Origin: Sphagnum compactum
Taxonomy: Eukaryota; Bryophyta; Sphagnopsida; Sphagnales
Reading direction: 5' to 3'
DNA length: 64,000 bases
Assembly (NCBI GenBank): GCA_965153455.1
Contig: OZ234494.1
Span: forward strand, 11,346,001 to 11,410,000
Shown piece after piece: positions 38,372 through 49,350 of this stretch. Position 1 is the first letter of the stretch. Each line of letters starts with the position of its first letter. The translations under genes were made by a program, and so were the position numbers. Under the pieces are notes generated by a model. The model was given only the letters and a program-made list of their open reading frames with translations. It had not been told where the DNA came from and made no database searches.

Positions 38372-38484
38372 CGAGGGAGAGATTGTGTGTTTTGTGAGCT
38401 TGCTTGTGCGAGAGAGACGAAGGGAGAAGCACAGCATTTGTTGCAGAAGAAGAGGAACAACAAGAATTCGAGGAGCAGCCTGAG
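38225..38484 (+). promoter_or_regulatory. Likely promoter and 5' UTR of the OTP51-like gene
   Basis: There is an abrupt change from AT-rich repeat to GC-rich sequence at about 38225. Two exact CCGGTAGGG words lie at 38270-38278 and 38302-38310, 32 bp apart. A GA run at 38337-38360 is a GAGA-type element that plant BPC proteins can bind. No TATA box is evident. The transcription start is unknown. Confidence 0.4.
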
Positions 38485-41400
38485 ATGTTATTCCTGAGAG
38501 CTGGGTTGCCCGGCGCTCGTTTGTTGCATTTTAACAATTCCACTTTTTGCAGCGGCTTCAAATCCGTCTTCTTCTTCTCAAACCAGCAGCAGCAATGTGG
38601 GGCGCCCTTACTTCCCTGCAAACGTAAACCCACATCCCTCACTGTTGCTGCTCTTTCTTGTACTTCTTCTTCTTCTTCATGTGCGAGTTTTTGTTGTTGT
38701 TGTTCTGCTTGTTCTTCCCGTGGGAATGTTTTAGGGTTAGGGTTTGAAGGTTGGGGTGGGTTCTTGAATTCCGTGCGAATTCTCAAAGGCGTGGCTTGTG
38801 AGGAGGAGCGGCGGTTGCGTCTGAGGAACGGTGGTGGTGTAGGTGCGCGTCTGCATGTCATCGCAGGCGCGCTCAAGGAGCGTGACGAGGAGCGGGTGGG
38901 AGGTGAAGGACGGGAGGAATGGTGGCGCTCGCCGCCTATTGAGCCATCTGGTGGTCCTTCTCCTCGTGATCAGCGTGGAGGAGGGGAGGAGAATTTTGGT
39001 AGGTCTAGCTATGGTGGTGAAGGCGGCAATAGCAGCAGCAGCAGCAGTAGGGGACGAGGAGGAGGAGGGGGGAGGGGACGAGGAGGAAGAGGGGGAAGAG
39101 GTCATGGAGAATGGATAGAGAGCAATGGTGTGAGCACCCGGGGTTTTGAGAGGGGACGAGGTGGAGGTGGTGGAGGAGGAGCGTGGAGAGGTCGTGGAGA
39201 TGGGGCAGCAAGCAATGGTGGGAGCATGGGAGGCTTTGAGAGAGGTAGGGGTCGAGGGAGAGGCAGCCGAGGGGCTCGAGGAGGTGGTGGTGGCAGAGGA
39301 AGCTTCAGTGAGGTAAGGTCGGAAAGGTTTGCAGGTTCTGAAATGTCTGATGGACCAAGAGGAAATGGAGAGAATTCTTCTAGTCGATTTTCAAATGCCA
39401 GAGGTCAAGGAAGAGGAGGGGGTTTAAGGGGCCGAGGTGGTCGTGACAGCTTTGGTGGTGATCAAAGAGGCAGAGCACCTGCAGGCAGGTCAGGCGAAAG
39501 CAATTTCAGGGACTCAAGAGACTCATTCAGACCTCCGGGGAGCAGGTTCTCTGAAAGCAATTTCGGAGATTCCAGAGACAGGAGATTCAGCAACTCTGGA
39601 GATGCATTTAGTGAAGGGCGAGATAGACCTCCGTCAAGTAGATTTGGCGAAACCAATTCTAGAGGTTCTAGAGACTCATTCAGAAACTCCAGGGAATCGT
39701 TTGGTGACCGAGGAGGCAAAGTGCCTTCGAGCAGGTTTGGTGAAAGCAATTTTGGAGAGGAGAGAGATTCTTTCAGGAGCTCCAGGGAATCATTCAGTGA
39801 CCAAGGAGGCAGAGCACCTTCAAGCAGGTTTGGTGAAAGTGATTTCAGAGACTCAAGAGATTCTTTCAGGAACTCTAGGGTTTCCCAAGACTCTTACAGT
39901 GAATCTTCCTCAAGCCACAGCAGGTATAGTAATAGGGATAGTGACAGCTATGGCGCAAGCAGCTCAATCCTTGATCGCAAAGGAGATGATGACCACGACA
40001 ACAAATCTGCACAGGGTTGGGGCAATTCCCTGGGTTCATATCAGCGAGCTCCAGAGAATGGGAGAGGCAGAAGAGAGACTTACAGAGGGGGGAGAGGTGG
40101 AAGAGGTCTGCCTGGACATCGATCCATCAAAAGAGCAGAAGGTGAAGAGAAATGGCAGTTCATGGTGAGGAAAAAGAAGGTAAGGCAGCCACGAGTGGGT
40201 CCGTCAGCAGGTAAGGCAGAGAATTTTGGTGATGACAATGATGATTACAACAATGACAATGATGAAGTGGATTCAGAGGAGGAAGATTCAGAGGAAGAAG
40301 GTTTGGATGCTCCCGCAGTTGATGATGGGGAACCTGAAGATGCCAAATTTGTACCGTCAAATGAGGTGTGGAGGCGGAAAAAGATCGGGTGGCTGTGCAA
40401 GGAGCTTCCAGGGTTGAAACCAGCTGGAATTGTTACGATCCTGAACAGCCAGCGGCCATGGATTACTGCAGTGGATACCAAGCAAGTCATTGATCATTTG
40501 CTACACACTGATCAAGTATTGCGGGCTCATCGGGTATGTTTTCCTCCTCTGTTGGCTATTCTCCGATTAAGTCCTCATTCCTTTTGCACATTTGTCCCTT
40601 GTTTTGCGCTGAAGTATAAACCCTAGTCACAATAATCCTCCACAAATGGATGGCCAGTGGCTGAATTGTGAACATGCTAACAAACAATCCATCCACTAAC
40701 CTTCTGTTGTGTTTGTTTCAGTTTGGCTGGAACTGACATAATGGTGACCTTCAGATTCTTCATGTGGAGTTTTCTCTGCAATTATGACATAGACATGTCA
40801 AACTGTATAGGATGCCATATTCCAGTAAAGGCAATATATTTTCTCGGGGTATTTTGTGTCATGCAGATTATTTGCTCATGTTTCTGCAGTTGAAGCCCAA
40901 ATTCTCATGTGGATATTTCTTTTGGTTTTCAGGTTTTGAAGTGGATGATGCAGCAGCCATGGTATGAGAATGACTTTGAGCTCAACACAAAGTTGGCAAA
41001 CATTTTGGGTCGCAAGGGCAAGCTCACACGCATGCGTGAAATGTTTGACACCATTATTCAAAATGGAAGGTCACCAATTGCAGCAACCTACACCATTCTG
41101 ATTGGTGCATATATTGAGGATGGAACAGCAGAATCCCTTGATGAAGCATATGCGATCTTCAACCAAATGGCACAGTTGGGTGCCCATGAACAACCACCCC
41201 AACTTGCCTGTTCTCTTTTTGAGGCCTTCTGTGACCGGCAAGGGGGAGCCAACCTCAGGCACCTGCACCAGGCAGACCCACTGTTTGAAAATATGTTGAA
41301 ACATCGAGGAAAATGGGGGAGCAGAATCAGCCCTGAGACATGGACAAGAATGTACCTTTCTTTGATCCACTTGCACGGTGTACAAGGGAATGGTCCAAGA

Positions 41401-43110
41401 GTAGAAGGGTTGATTGAGGAAATGAGAACATCTGGTCTAGAGGTACCCCCAAATGTATACACCTCAGTGATACGGGTTTGCTCCAAAGATGGAAATGTTG
41501 AGAGAGCAGAACAGGTTTTTGAGGAGCTTCTTAGGTCTGGCCACAAGCCTGAATGGCGAGCTTATGTTGCACTCATCCAGACTTATGGAATGGCTGGAAT
41601 GCCTGCAAAGGCTTTGCAGACATTCGAGGATATGGAGGCTGCTGAGATGCGAATTAATTTCACCATTTATGAGGCAGTGATTGAGGCCCTGGCCAAGGCT
41701 GGGGAGAAGGAAAGTGCAGAGGCTTTGCTGGAGAAGGCACTTGTTGAGTTTGCCCCTCATTTGCAGGCCTCATACAATGCTCTGATGGAGATGTATGAAG
41801 ACAAAGACTTGTTGGGTGAGATTGAAATTCGTTTCCATGAAATGAAAGAAAAGGGTTGCCGACCTAACCACCAGTCATACAATTTACTTGTTGATTCTTA
41901 CATCAAGCGAGGGCTGCTTGACAAGGCAGAGGGGGTTTACAATGAGATGAGGGAGGAGGGGGGAATTCGCCCTAATGTGAAAACCTACAGCCTCATGATA
42001 GAAGCCTTCAGCAAAGCTGAACGACAAGAAAAAGTGAAGGAGGTCTATACAAGTCTCACTGCCAGGAAGTTTGAGTTACCTGCTCATCTGAAGCCTTTGG
42101 TGACTGAAGCAGTCGGCCCAAAGAAAGTAGCATATGAAGAGAAATCAAGACCAAGAAAACTGGTGCAGGAGCAAAGGGAAATGCTTGTGGGAGTTTTGTT
42201 GGGAGGGGCCAGGCTTGAAAGCCATGATAATGATCGAACTTATGAATTTCACTTTGGTCTTAATTCTGACACCCATGTTGGGCCCATCATGATCAACCAC
42301 CTGCACAAGACATTTGCAGATTGGGCCCAGCAGGAGCCTCAAGTCGAAATTGTTGAGGACCCTAGTGAGGCATCAAAGCAGGATCATCTTGTTCAGTTTG
42401 CCACTGTGAGCCATGGCTCATTCCGGTTCTATGCCCACCAGTATCGCCCGGAAGGACAACCTGTCATTCCTAGGCTGGTCCACCGGTGGTTGACTCCAAG
42501 GTCACTTGCCTACTGGTACATGTATGGGGGCAGTAAGTGTGAAGCGACAGGGGCTATAATTCTAAATGCCTCTCACTATACTCCCAAGGAGCTTGAACTG
42601 GTAGCAAAGGCCCTGAAAGCAAGAACCATTGATTGTGAACGGAAGAAGCAACGGTCTGGATATATTGTCCGCTTCAGGGGCCAATCTGCCATGTGGCTTT
42701 GGAAGCTCATGGAGCCACATATCCTAGAGGAACTACGGGAGTTGCTAAAGCCAGAAGACCGTGATCTCCATGGTGTGCAAGATGATAAACACAACAATGG
42801 TGACATTAGTGACATGGTCAATACCAAACATGTGAACAAGGGAGCTGAATCTGCAGATCCCATAAGCAGTGATCTCAGTGTGACTGTGGAAGATAACTCC
42901 TTGATTAAAGAAGAAAAGGATTCTGTTGTTTTGCAAGAAGAATATCTTGGAAGTCATGTTTCTGAGGCAAATGATGATTGGGAAGGATTGGGAGAAGCTG
43001 TGCTAAGGGAAAAGAATGGAAGCAGTGTTTCCAGGCATCCAAGGGATAGCAAAGTACCACAGAAAGTAGAGATGAAAGATTATGAGACCATGCAGAGTTC
43101 TCACTTTTGA
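38485..43110 (+). CDS. OTP51: OTP51-like PPR protein with LAGLIDADG domain and large RGG extension
   Basis: Exons 38485-40533 and 40933-43110, phase 0 across the intron (CGG|GTATGT ... TTTCAG|GTT), 1408 residues. In angiosperms OTP51 is a plastid P-class PPR protein needed for splicing of ycf3 intron 2. Layout: Ser/Cys-rich putative transit region 1-120; Arg/Gly-rich RGG block about 160-330; Ser/Arg/Phe repeats (SSRFGES, RDSFRNSRESF) about 330-480; a second RGG patch near 535; acidic stretch about 590-625; conserved KIGWLCKELPGLKPAGIVTI; about eight PPR motifs (for example NVYTSVIRVCSKDGNVERAE) about 735-1080; two LAGLIDADG-like segments, LVGVLLGGARLE (about 1101) and LTPRSLAYWYMYGGSK (about 1203); Asp/Glu/Ser-rich tail. 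The acidic residue expected in each LAGLIDADG helix is replaced (LLGGA, MYGG), suggesting RNA binding rather than DNA cutting. The start is the first ATG; the frame is open upstream without ATG. The protein is several hundred residues longer than usual OTP51, all N-terminal. Confidence 0.87.
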
Positions 43111-45228
43111 GGTATGTACCATTTTTTTGCATCTTTAGTTTGTCCAGAAAGTGGAGCTGCTGCATAGTAGGCATATCAAAGCAGTTCAATGGAGGTCACT
43201 CTTTGGTATCCAGTTTTGGAGGCCACATTGAAAGTGAACGCATCAAAGAGTGAGGGTGTGGCACTAGGGTGAAGGGAAGGGGCAGAGAAGCTGCTTTCTG
43301 TGTTTGTTTTGTCACAGTTGTAGAGCTCTCATGTCTACAGATTCCCCAAGCTTTATAACTGGTTCAGCCAACTTTTGATTTTTTGTCTGGATTACTTTCC
43401 TTGCTGTTACTGGCGAGACTGGCAGACTCCAGGAGTTATGTGGGCACTCCTGGAGCTCCAGTAAAACAGATAACAAGAGCTGAAATCTCTTACTTGTAAG
43501 ATGGCCAAAGAGTAAACTTAGCACACACAACTGCCACCCTTTGATGCATGTGGCACAATCATGTGAAAAAAAGCTTTGCAGTAATCCTGCAGTAGTGAAA
43601 TCCTTGTGGATGTTTTCACTATGTATTTAGCTTCTGCAGGGAGGTCTTTGCAATCCAATGGAGAATATAAAAAGAGTTTTAGTCTGATAATTCTGGGGAG
43701 TAGTACATTCTGATGTTTTTTGAAGAATTCTGAATTTTGGGGTTAAAAGGGTAAAGAGATAATGTAATGGATATTGTACACTGAAACTTTTGTCCGATGT
43801 TATTTCATCTCTGCCTTGGCTACTGCAGGTCTCTCCATCCGGACATGACAGTAACGATTAGATTGCTGTTGTAAAGGCCTGTGCTGATTTTTGTAGTTTA
43901 GTTGGAGGCCATGTGGCAGGTTTATATTATTCCTCCTCAAAGGGCTGGTGTTTAGGTTTTTGAAACATCAGCTTTCATTTTTCTTCCACAATAGCCAGTA
44001 TCCACTGGGTATTACAGGAATGAAACAAAAAATAAAAATTAATGCACTTTTTTATGCTTGATAGGCCCAGGGAAACTAATGCTCGGTTTTTAATGCAGGT
44101 TTTTATGCTCACATGGGCCCTTGGGAAAGCCTGCTGCCTGGGCTTTACCCTACACAGATATACTATTCTCTCGAATTTTATTACTTTTGTCTCCTTCCTA
44201 TGTTTGATTGCCCTTGCCAAGATCATAATTCCCTTTCCAATGGGAACTTCTGAGCATACACCTGAATGTGTAGGGTTCTCTTGTTGTGTTGTTTCAGCTA
44301 AGTTTGGGGAAATAACTGGATGTGGGAGATACCCATACATGGTAGCATGCCCTGCATGGGTGGAACTACTCATAGTGCTAAACATCAACTTATCAGATTC
44401 TGTTTCTGTGAAGCAAAATCTGGGGTCTTAACAGCATGCAGTTTTTGCCCAGAAAAGTCAGATACATGTTCCGGGGTGGCTGGCACTTGGAACTGGAGTT
44501 ACAGCCAATTTTACAACACTTTTACTTCACTAGGGATACAACCAAAACATTTGGAACCAAATGCAAAAGGTGAAGGCTGTACGAAAGTGAAAGGACCCTT
44601 CAGAATAACACAGAAGCTACAAAAGTGGATTGGTCTAATAGAGAACCCACAAGGTGGGGCAGGGAGCTACAAGCATGGGTTGGCAGCTCTGAATGTTATC
44701 TGCTAAAAAACATGGGCAGTCTGGCAAACAAAAATACCATAGAGAACAGATAACAAGCTATTTTTATCCATCTATCACCTAACTCCATTTTTTTTTTCTG
44801 TCAGAGTAATAATCATCTTTGGTGACTATATACATTTCTTCCAAAACCATTTGTTTAGTACTCATAATATAAAACTGCAGAAACCCATGATGGAAAGGAT
44901 GACACATTTTCGAAGGCTAGTTGTTTGCCACCTAGCCACAGTTGCAGAAAAAAAAATTTGAACACTCTGTTTGGTCTACCTACTACTATTTACCCCATAA
45001 CCTAATGATATTTGGCACCCTTCAAACAAACAACCTATCGCAGACTAGCTCACAACCTCGTTTTGTTGTCTTCAACAAGCGTCTGTTAAAACGAGGTGCA
45101 CCAACATCGTCCTTGATCATTGGCCGTGGATTGTTGAAAGGCTTGGGAAATTTTCTGCACCAGATCAACGATTGATTACAAAAGAAGTCACACATCCCAG
45201 CTCAGGGGGCGGGGGTGTCGCTCATTCC
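43111..45228. other. Convergent 3' region between the OTP51-like gene and the small membrane protein gene
   Basis: The first part, to about 43950, has the composition of a 3' UTR. Open frames at 44042-44431 and 44320-44706 show no family resemblance. Nothing else is supported. Confidence 0.4.
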
Positions 45229-46143
45229 TCAAACCACTGTTGGGTCAAGAACAGGAGGATTTCTGTGAGGTGCACTCCATGCAATGAACTTGGGAACATC
45301 ATCTCCAGGCATCAACACTTGCATTGTATACATCTGCAACATGCACAACTACATCTTAATAAGAAAACCAATGACAACAACAAGTCCTTCTCAAAACCAC
45401 ATATTACTTACAACTGGGTCTTTGAAAGTCGAATGACAAAAAACTGTGAGTGAGGGTTGGATTCACATTGGGTATCAGTTACAACAACATAGTGGTAATT
45501 TTAAAACAATACAATAGGTCTTGATTAGGGTACATTAGACATAACCAAACCCCCCAAAAATATTACATATATTATGTAAAACATTTGTTCCCCAAGAGAT
45601 AATAACTTCACAAGAATTGCGCATTCTTCCATATTTTCAATTTAATTTGCTCTAAGTGGAACTGAGACATGAGAAGGATGATAAACTAATTGGAGTATAA
45701 AACCCACTCCAAAAATAAAATAGCAATAATAGAAAAGAATAAAAGAGCACAACCAAAAGACTTCAATTGAAAGTTGGCAAATCAAAGGAACAAACTCAAC
45801 AATTTGGGGCCATATATACCTGTTTCATTTCTTGGGCTTTCTGAGCGTCTGTAGTTTGAGGAGTGACATGTTCTGGAATGGTTGCTGCTGGGTCCTCCAA
45901 AACATAATTTGACAAATTCGATTGATCAGGCATGCCACCAGAACGCTGTGTTTGGTTATGTTGGAGGCGCCATCCCCAATGGTAACAGCAAGAGAACAAC
46001 GCGCCAACTCCAAACACCATGACAACAATTATTGCAGTTACTAAGGAGATGTGTAAGCGACTCGCATGTTGCTTTGGCATGGGTCCCATAAGTGATGGAG
46101 CTAAATCCGCTTGCCCTAGAGGTGGATTATCCATACGCAGCAT
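45229..46143 (-). CDS. Small single-span membrane protein, At5g65660-type family
   Basis: Exons 46143-45820 and 45333-45229 with a GT-AG intron in phase 0 (AAACAG|GTATAT ... TTGCAG|ATG), 142 residues. A short Pro-containing N-terminus is followed by one hydrophobic helix (about residues 32-52, LVTAIIVVMVFGVGALFSCC) ending in FSCCYHWGWRL. The second exon ends with VLMPGDDVPKFIAWSAP and a short Pro-rich tail. The FSCCYHW and LMPGDxxPKFIA motifs are shared with a plant-specific family of uncharacterised proteins annotated as hydroxyproline-rich glycoprotein-like (Arabidopsis At5g65660). The function is unknown; the likely topology is a single-pass membrane anchor. The start could also be the second Met (46134). 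It lies tail-to-tail with the OTP51-like gene and just downstream of a tandem array. Confidence 0.75.
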
Positions 46144-46379
46144 TTGCGTTTCCCCGCCCCCACTCACCACCACCTTTTTTTTTCTTTTTTTCTTCTCTCT
46201 CTCTTCAGTCGAAATTGAGTTCCATTCAAACAGACTTGAATTTCTCAAAAACCAATTTCAGGTTTCATTAGCCTCCTTCCTCATTCCTGTACAAAGAACC
46301 AAAGAGTATCAAAAACCAAAGCACCCAATATCAATCACCAATAGTGTGGAATGGGTTGTTGGGGATTCAAGAGTATAAT

Positions 46380-47165
46380 GGGAAGCAATTCTGCTACATC
46401 ATCAATAGGAACTTTGTAGACCATTTGCCCAATGAATTGCCATTATCTGACATAATCAGCACTTGGGGAGCGATTCTGCTACATCATTACAAACATTGCA
46501 GACTATTTGCCCAATATGAATGGCCATTATCTGACATAATTGGCAACTTGGGGAGCAATTCTGCTTCGTCATTATGAACTTTGTAAGACTATTTGCCCGA
46601 TGAGCAGCCATTATCTGACATAATTGACACTCGGGGGGAGCAGTTCCACTGCATCATTAGGAACTTTGTAGACTATTTGCCCGATGAATAGCTTTTATCT
46701 GAGATAATCAACACTTGGGGAGCAATTCCGCTGCATCATTAGGAACTTTGTAGACTATTTGCCCAATGAATAGCCATTATCTGACCTAATTGGCTCTTGG
46801 GGAGCGATTCCACTACATCATTAGGAACTTTGTAGACTACTTGCCAAATGAATGGCCATTAATCTGACATAATCCACACTTGGGAGCAATTCTGCTCCAT
46901 CATTATGAACTTTGTAGATAATTTGCCCACTGAAAGGCCATTATCTGACATAATCAGCACTTTGGGGAATGATTCTGCTACATCAGTAGAAACTTCTGTA
47001 CACTATTATTTACCCAATGCCCATTTTTCTCCGACGTAATTGCCACTTTACTTTGGGAGCGATTCTGCTGTATCATGAGGAATTACTTTGTAGACTATTT
47101 ACCCCAAATGCATTATCTAACATAATTGGCAATTATGAGAATCGAAAGCCAGAATCAAGGGCGGA
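46380..47165. repeat. Tandem repeat of about 82-93 bp, about nine diverged copies
   Basis: Units begin with GGGAGCGATTCTGCTACATCATT-like words at about 46380, 46465, 46551, 46633, 46718, 46799, 46882, 46963 and 47056, with a partial unit to 47165. Each contains a near-palindrome ATTATCTGACATAAT. Copies differ by substitutions and small indels, so the array is older than the 44-bp array. It sits about 240 bp upstream of the membrane-protein start codon. Confidence 0.88.
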
Positions 47166-48638
47166 ATCTGTTCTGATTGACAATTATGAATCAGCAAGCA
47201 GAATCCCCCCCCCCCGAGTGCCAATTACGTCGCAGAATGTCCATCGTTCCCCGGGAGCGCTCTGCGCAAACCGCTTGCAGAAAGAAGAGCCCCAAGAGGA
47301 GGGGAATTCCTTTGCGGAAATCGAAGGAGACGAGCGCCGGCAGACGCTAGTACTACTGTCTGTCAGACTGACTCGCTTTCCTTCTTCCCTCAGATTTGCC
47401 GCACACACACAGAGCCCAAGACTGAATTGAAAACCTCACTCTAAAGATCCTCCAACCTCACCAGCAGCTATGGAAAACCACTTGGAAAAGAGTAGTGTCC
47501 AAGGTCGAGGTTTCCGGCACTCGCCATCACTTGGGTTTTTTTTTCTCTTTTGGGTGAGGATCAGGTTCAAGAGGCAAAGAGAAAAACATACCTATTTGAC
47601 AAAAGTAGGCACGCAAGGCGACTTGATGAAACGATGACGACAATGGAGCGATCGCGGCGTGGATCAGGAAGCAGCTGCCGTCTGAAGCACAACGAGAGAG
47701 ACAGAGAGATTCACAGAAAGCAGAATATTCAGGCACTCGTTTGTATACCCAAGTAGCTGCTATTTCTCCTCACTTGTGAAGCAGAAGCGATAGTGAACTG
47801 CAACGGAGCTCCTGCAACAGAGCTGCAAGAGTGTCCTACTACGAATGATGGCATTATTATTGTCAAACAAACCCAAACCGGACCAAAAAAAACCCAGTAA
47901 AAGCCACACTCCAAATGACATCTATAAAGATCAGAGTTTTGAACCAGCGAGACGACGACGACCACCACCACAACAACAACAACAACCCAAAAAAAAAACA
48001 CTACCGAAAACACAAATTCCTCGCAACTGATTAAGACCCAAGTTTTTTTCTCTATATCTCTCTCTTTTTCCAGACTGAATAAAAAAAAACACCCACAGAT
48101 TGATTCAATACACACCTCTGCTACTACTGCGTCTCTAATTATTATTCTCCCACTGCAACAACACAAACACAACTGAATCTTTTTATTGCAGTCAAGTGCA
48201 GCAGGAGCAGCGAGAGAGAGAGAGAGAGATAACAAAAGTGGCTTTTTGGGCTAAAACGTGAAAGCGGGAGAAGCGGGGGAGGGGGGAAAGCGGCTCATCA
48301 GACAGAGAAAGAAGTGGCTCCGGAAGCAGCGCAAGAAGAACAGTATGCACAAGGGAAAAAGGAAGAAGAAAAGGGTAGTAACACAAAAAGACAAAAATAA
48401 AAACAGAAAAGAAAAAAAACACACACAAAACAAAACTCTTCGTTAATGTAGCGTAGTCTACTTGCAAGTTGCAGCCACGACCTCGTCGCTGGTGTCAGCA
48501 AACTCCTTCGGCAGCTGCTTTCGATCGTCGTCTCTCCTCTCCTCTCTCTCTCTCTCTCTCTGTGTGCCAGCAGCCTCCAGTGTTACCTGGCTCTTTATAG
48601 CCAAAATGCCACAAATATTAAAAATTAAAAGTGGCTTT

Positions 48639-48982
48639 TACTTTCATATTTATCTTGTAGCCAAATCTGGCTACATCTTCCTGTGGATCATCATCATCAC
48701 TTTGGCTATACCACAAAATTGCCCAATCACTCCTGGAGTGGGCTCTATGTGTGTGTGTGTGAGTGTGTGTGTGTGTGAGTTTCAATAGCCATAATTAGGC
48801 CAAAATTTTAAGAAAAATCACCAGCTTTCTTCTATAGATGGTTCTTCAAATTAGGTAGGTTTTGTGTGGCCAAACATATAGAAGGATGTTTTTTTCTAAT
48901 TTAATTTTCATATTTATCTTGTGGCCAAATGTGGCTATATCTTTCTGTTGATCATCGCCATTTTGGCTATACCACAAAATTG
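48639..48982. repeat. Direct repeat, two diverged copies of about 82 bp
   Basis: 48639-48720 and 48901-48982 share TTTCATATTTATCTTGT, GCCAAAT, GGCTA, TCTTTCTGT-like, GATCATC and TTTGGCTATACCACAAAATTG in order. The first copy is preceded and the second followed by related words (CTCCTTCGGCAGCTGCTT near 48500; CTCCTCGGCAGCTGCTTC near 49083). Confidence 0.8.
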
Positions 48983-49019
48983 GCCCCCCCCCAAAACAAA
49001 ACACTCCGGGAGTCTGCTT

Positions 49020-49043
49020 GGGGGGGGGGGGGGGGGGGGGGGG
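49020..49043 (+). repeat. G homopolymer, 24 bases
   Basis: An uninterrupted run of G next to CGGCG, potentially G-quadruplex-forming. Its length may be a sequencing or assembly estimate. Confidence 0.9.
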
Positions 49044-49101
49044 CGGCGTAGCCCGACTTTCGCGCCGGTCTCGTCGGACACACTCCTCGGCAGCTGCTTC
49101 C

Positions 49102-49185
49102 GACGGACGTCTGTCTCACGCGGCCGTAAGCGGCTTTCGACGGACGTCTGTCTCTGCTGGCGTCTGTCTTGCTGACGGACGTCTG
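49102..49185. promoter_or_regulatory. Three exact copies of GACGGACGTCTG with an ACGT core
   Basis: Copies at 49102-49113, 49139-49150 and 49174-49185, spaced 37 and 35 bp. Each contains the palindrome GACGTC, a C-box-type site for plant bZIP factors. They lie in a GC-rich patch. No adjacent gene is identified, so the regulatory role is only suggested. Confidence 0.4.
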
Positions 49186-49350
49186 AGGACTGACTGACGC
49201 CAACAGAGTAGTAACGTAGCAGTAAAGAAGCACAGTAAAATAATAATGAAAAGAATTTAACTCGCTCGCTCTTTACTACTTTTTACCTCTTATCGCTCTT
49301 TTTTCTTTCTCTCTCTCTCTCTCTCTCTCTCTTGGGGGGGAGGGGGGGGC

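Larger units (their letters stand above)
47166..49350. other. GC-rich, microsatellite-rich region without a recognised gene
   Basis: It contains C and G homopolymers, CT/GA runs (48209-48228, 48541-48560, 49306-49332), a GT run (48750-48778) and two related modules (48639-48720 and 48901-48982). Open frames on both strands are repetitive (Arg/Lys-rich or Ser/Leu/Phe-rich) and shadow these runs. The composition resembles a promoter or 5' UTR, possibly for the minus-strand gene at 45229-46143 or an unrecognised transcript. Confidence 0.4.

Noticed and set aside
38217-38876. Minus-strand open frame of about 219 codons over the OTP51-like 5' end
   Set aside because: It is the shadow of the low-complexity coding strand and has no family resemblance or gene-like start context.
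39437-40168. Second plus-strand frame of about 243 codons inside the OTP51-like repeats
   Set aside because: Repetitive DNA with few stops keeps alternative frames open. The main frame alone continues into the conserved core and splices in phase to the PPR exon.
44042-44706. Two overlapping plus-strand frames downstream of the OTP51-like gene
   Set aside because: No family similarity, no splice evidence, and the location fits 3' UTR or intergenic sequence.
47527-48788. Several open frames on both strands in the microsatellite region
   Set aside because: They follow CT/GA, poly-Lys and GT runs. No conserved motifs.
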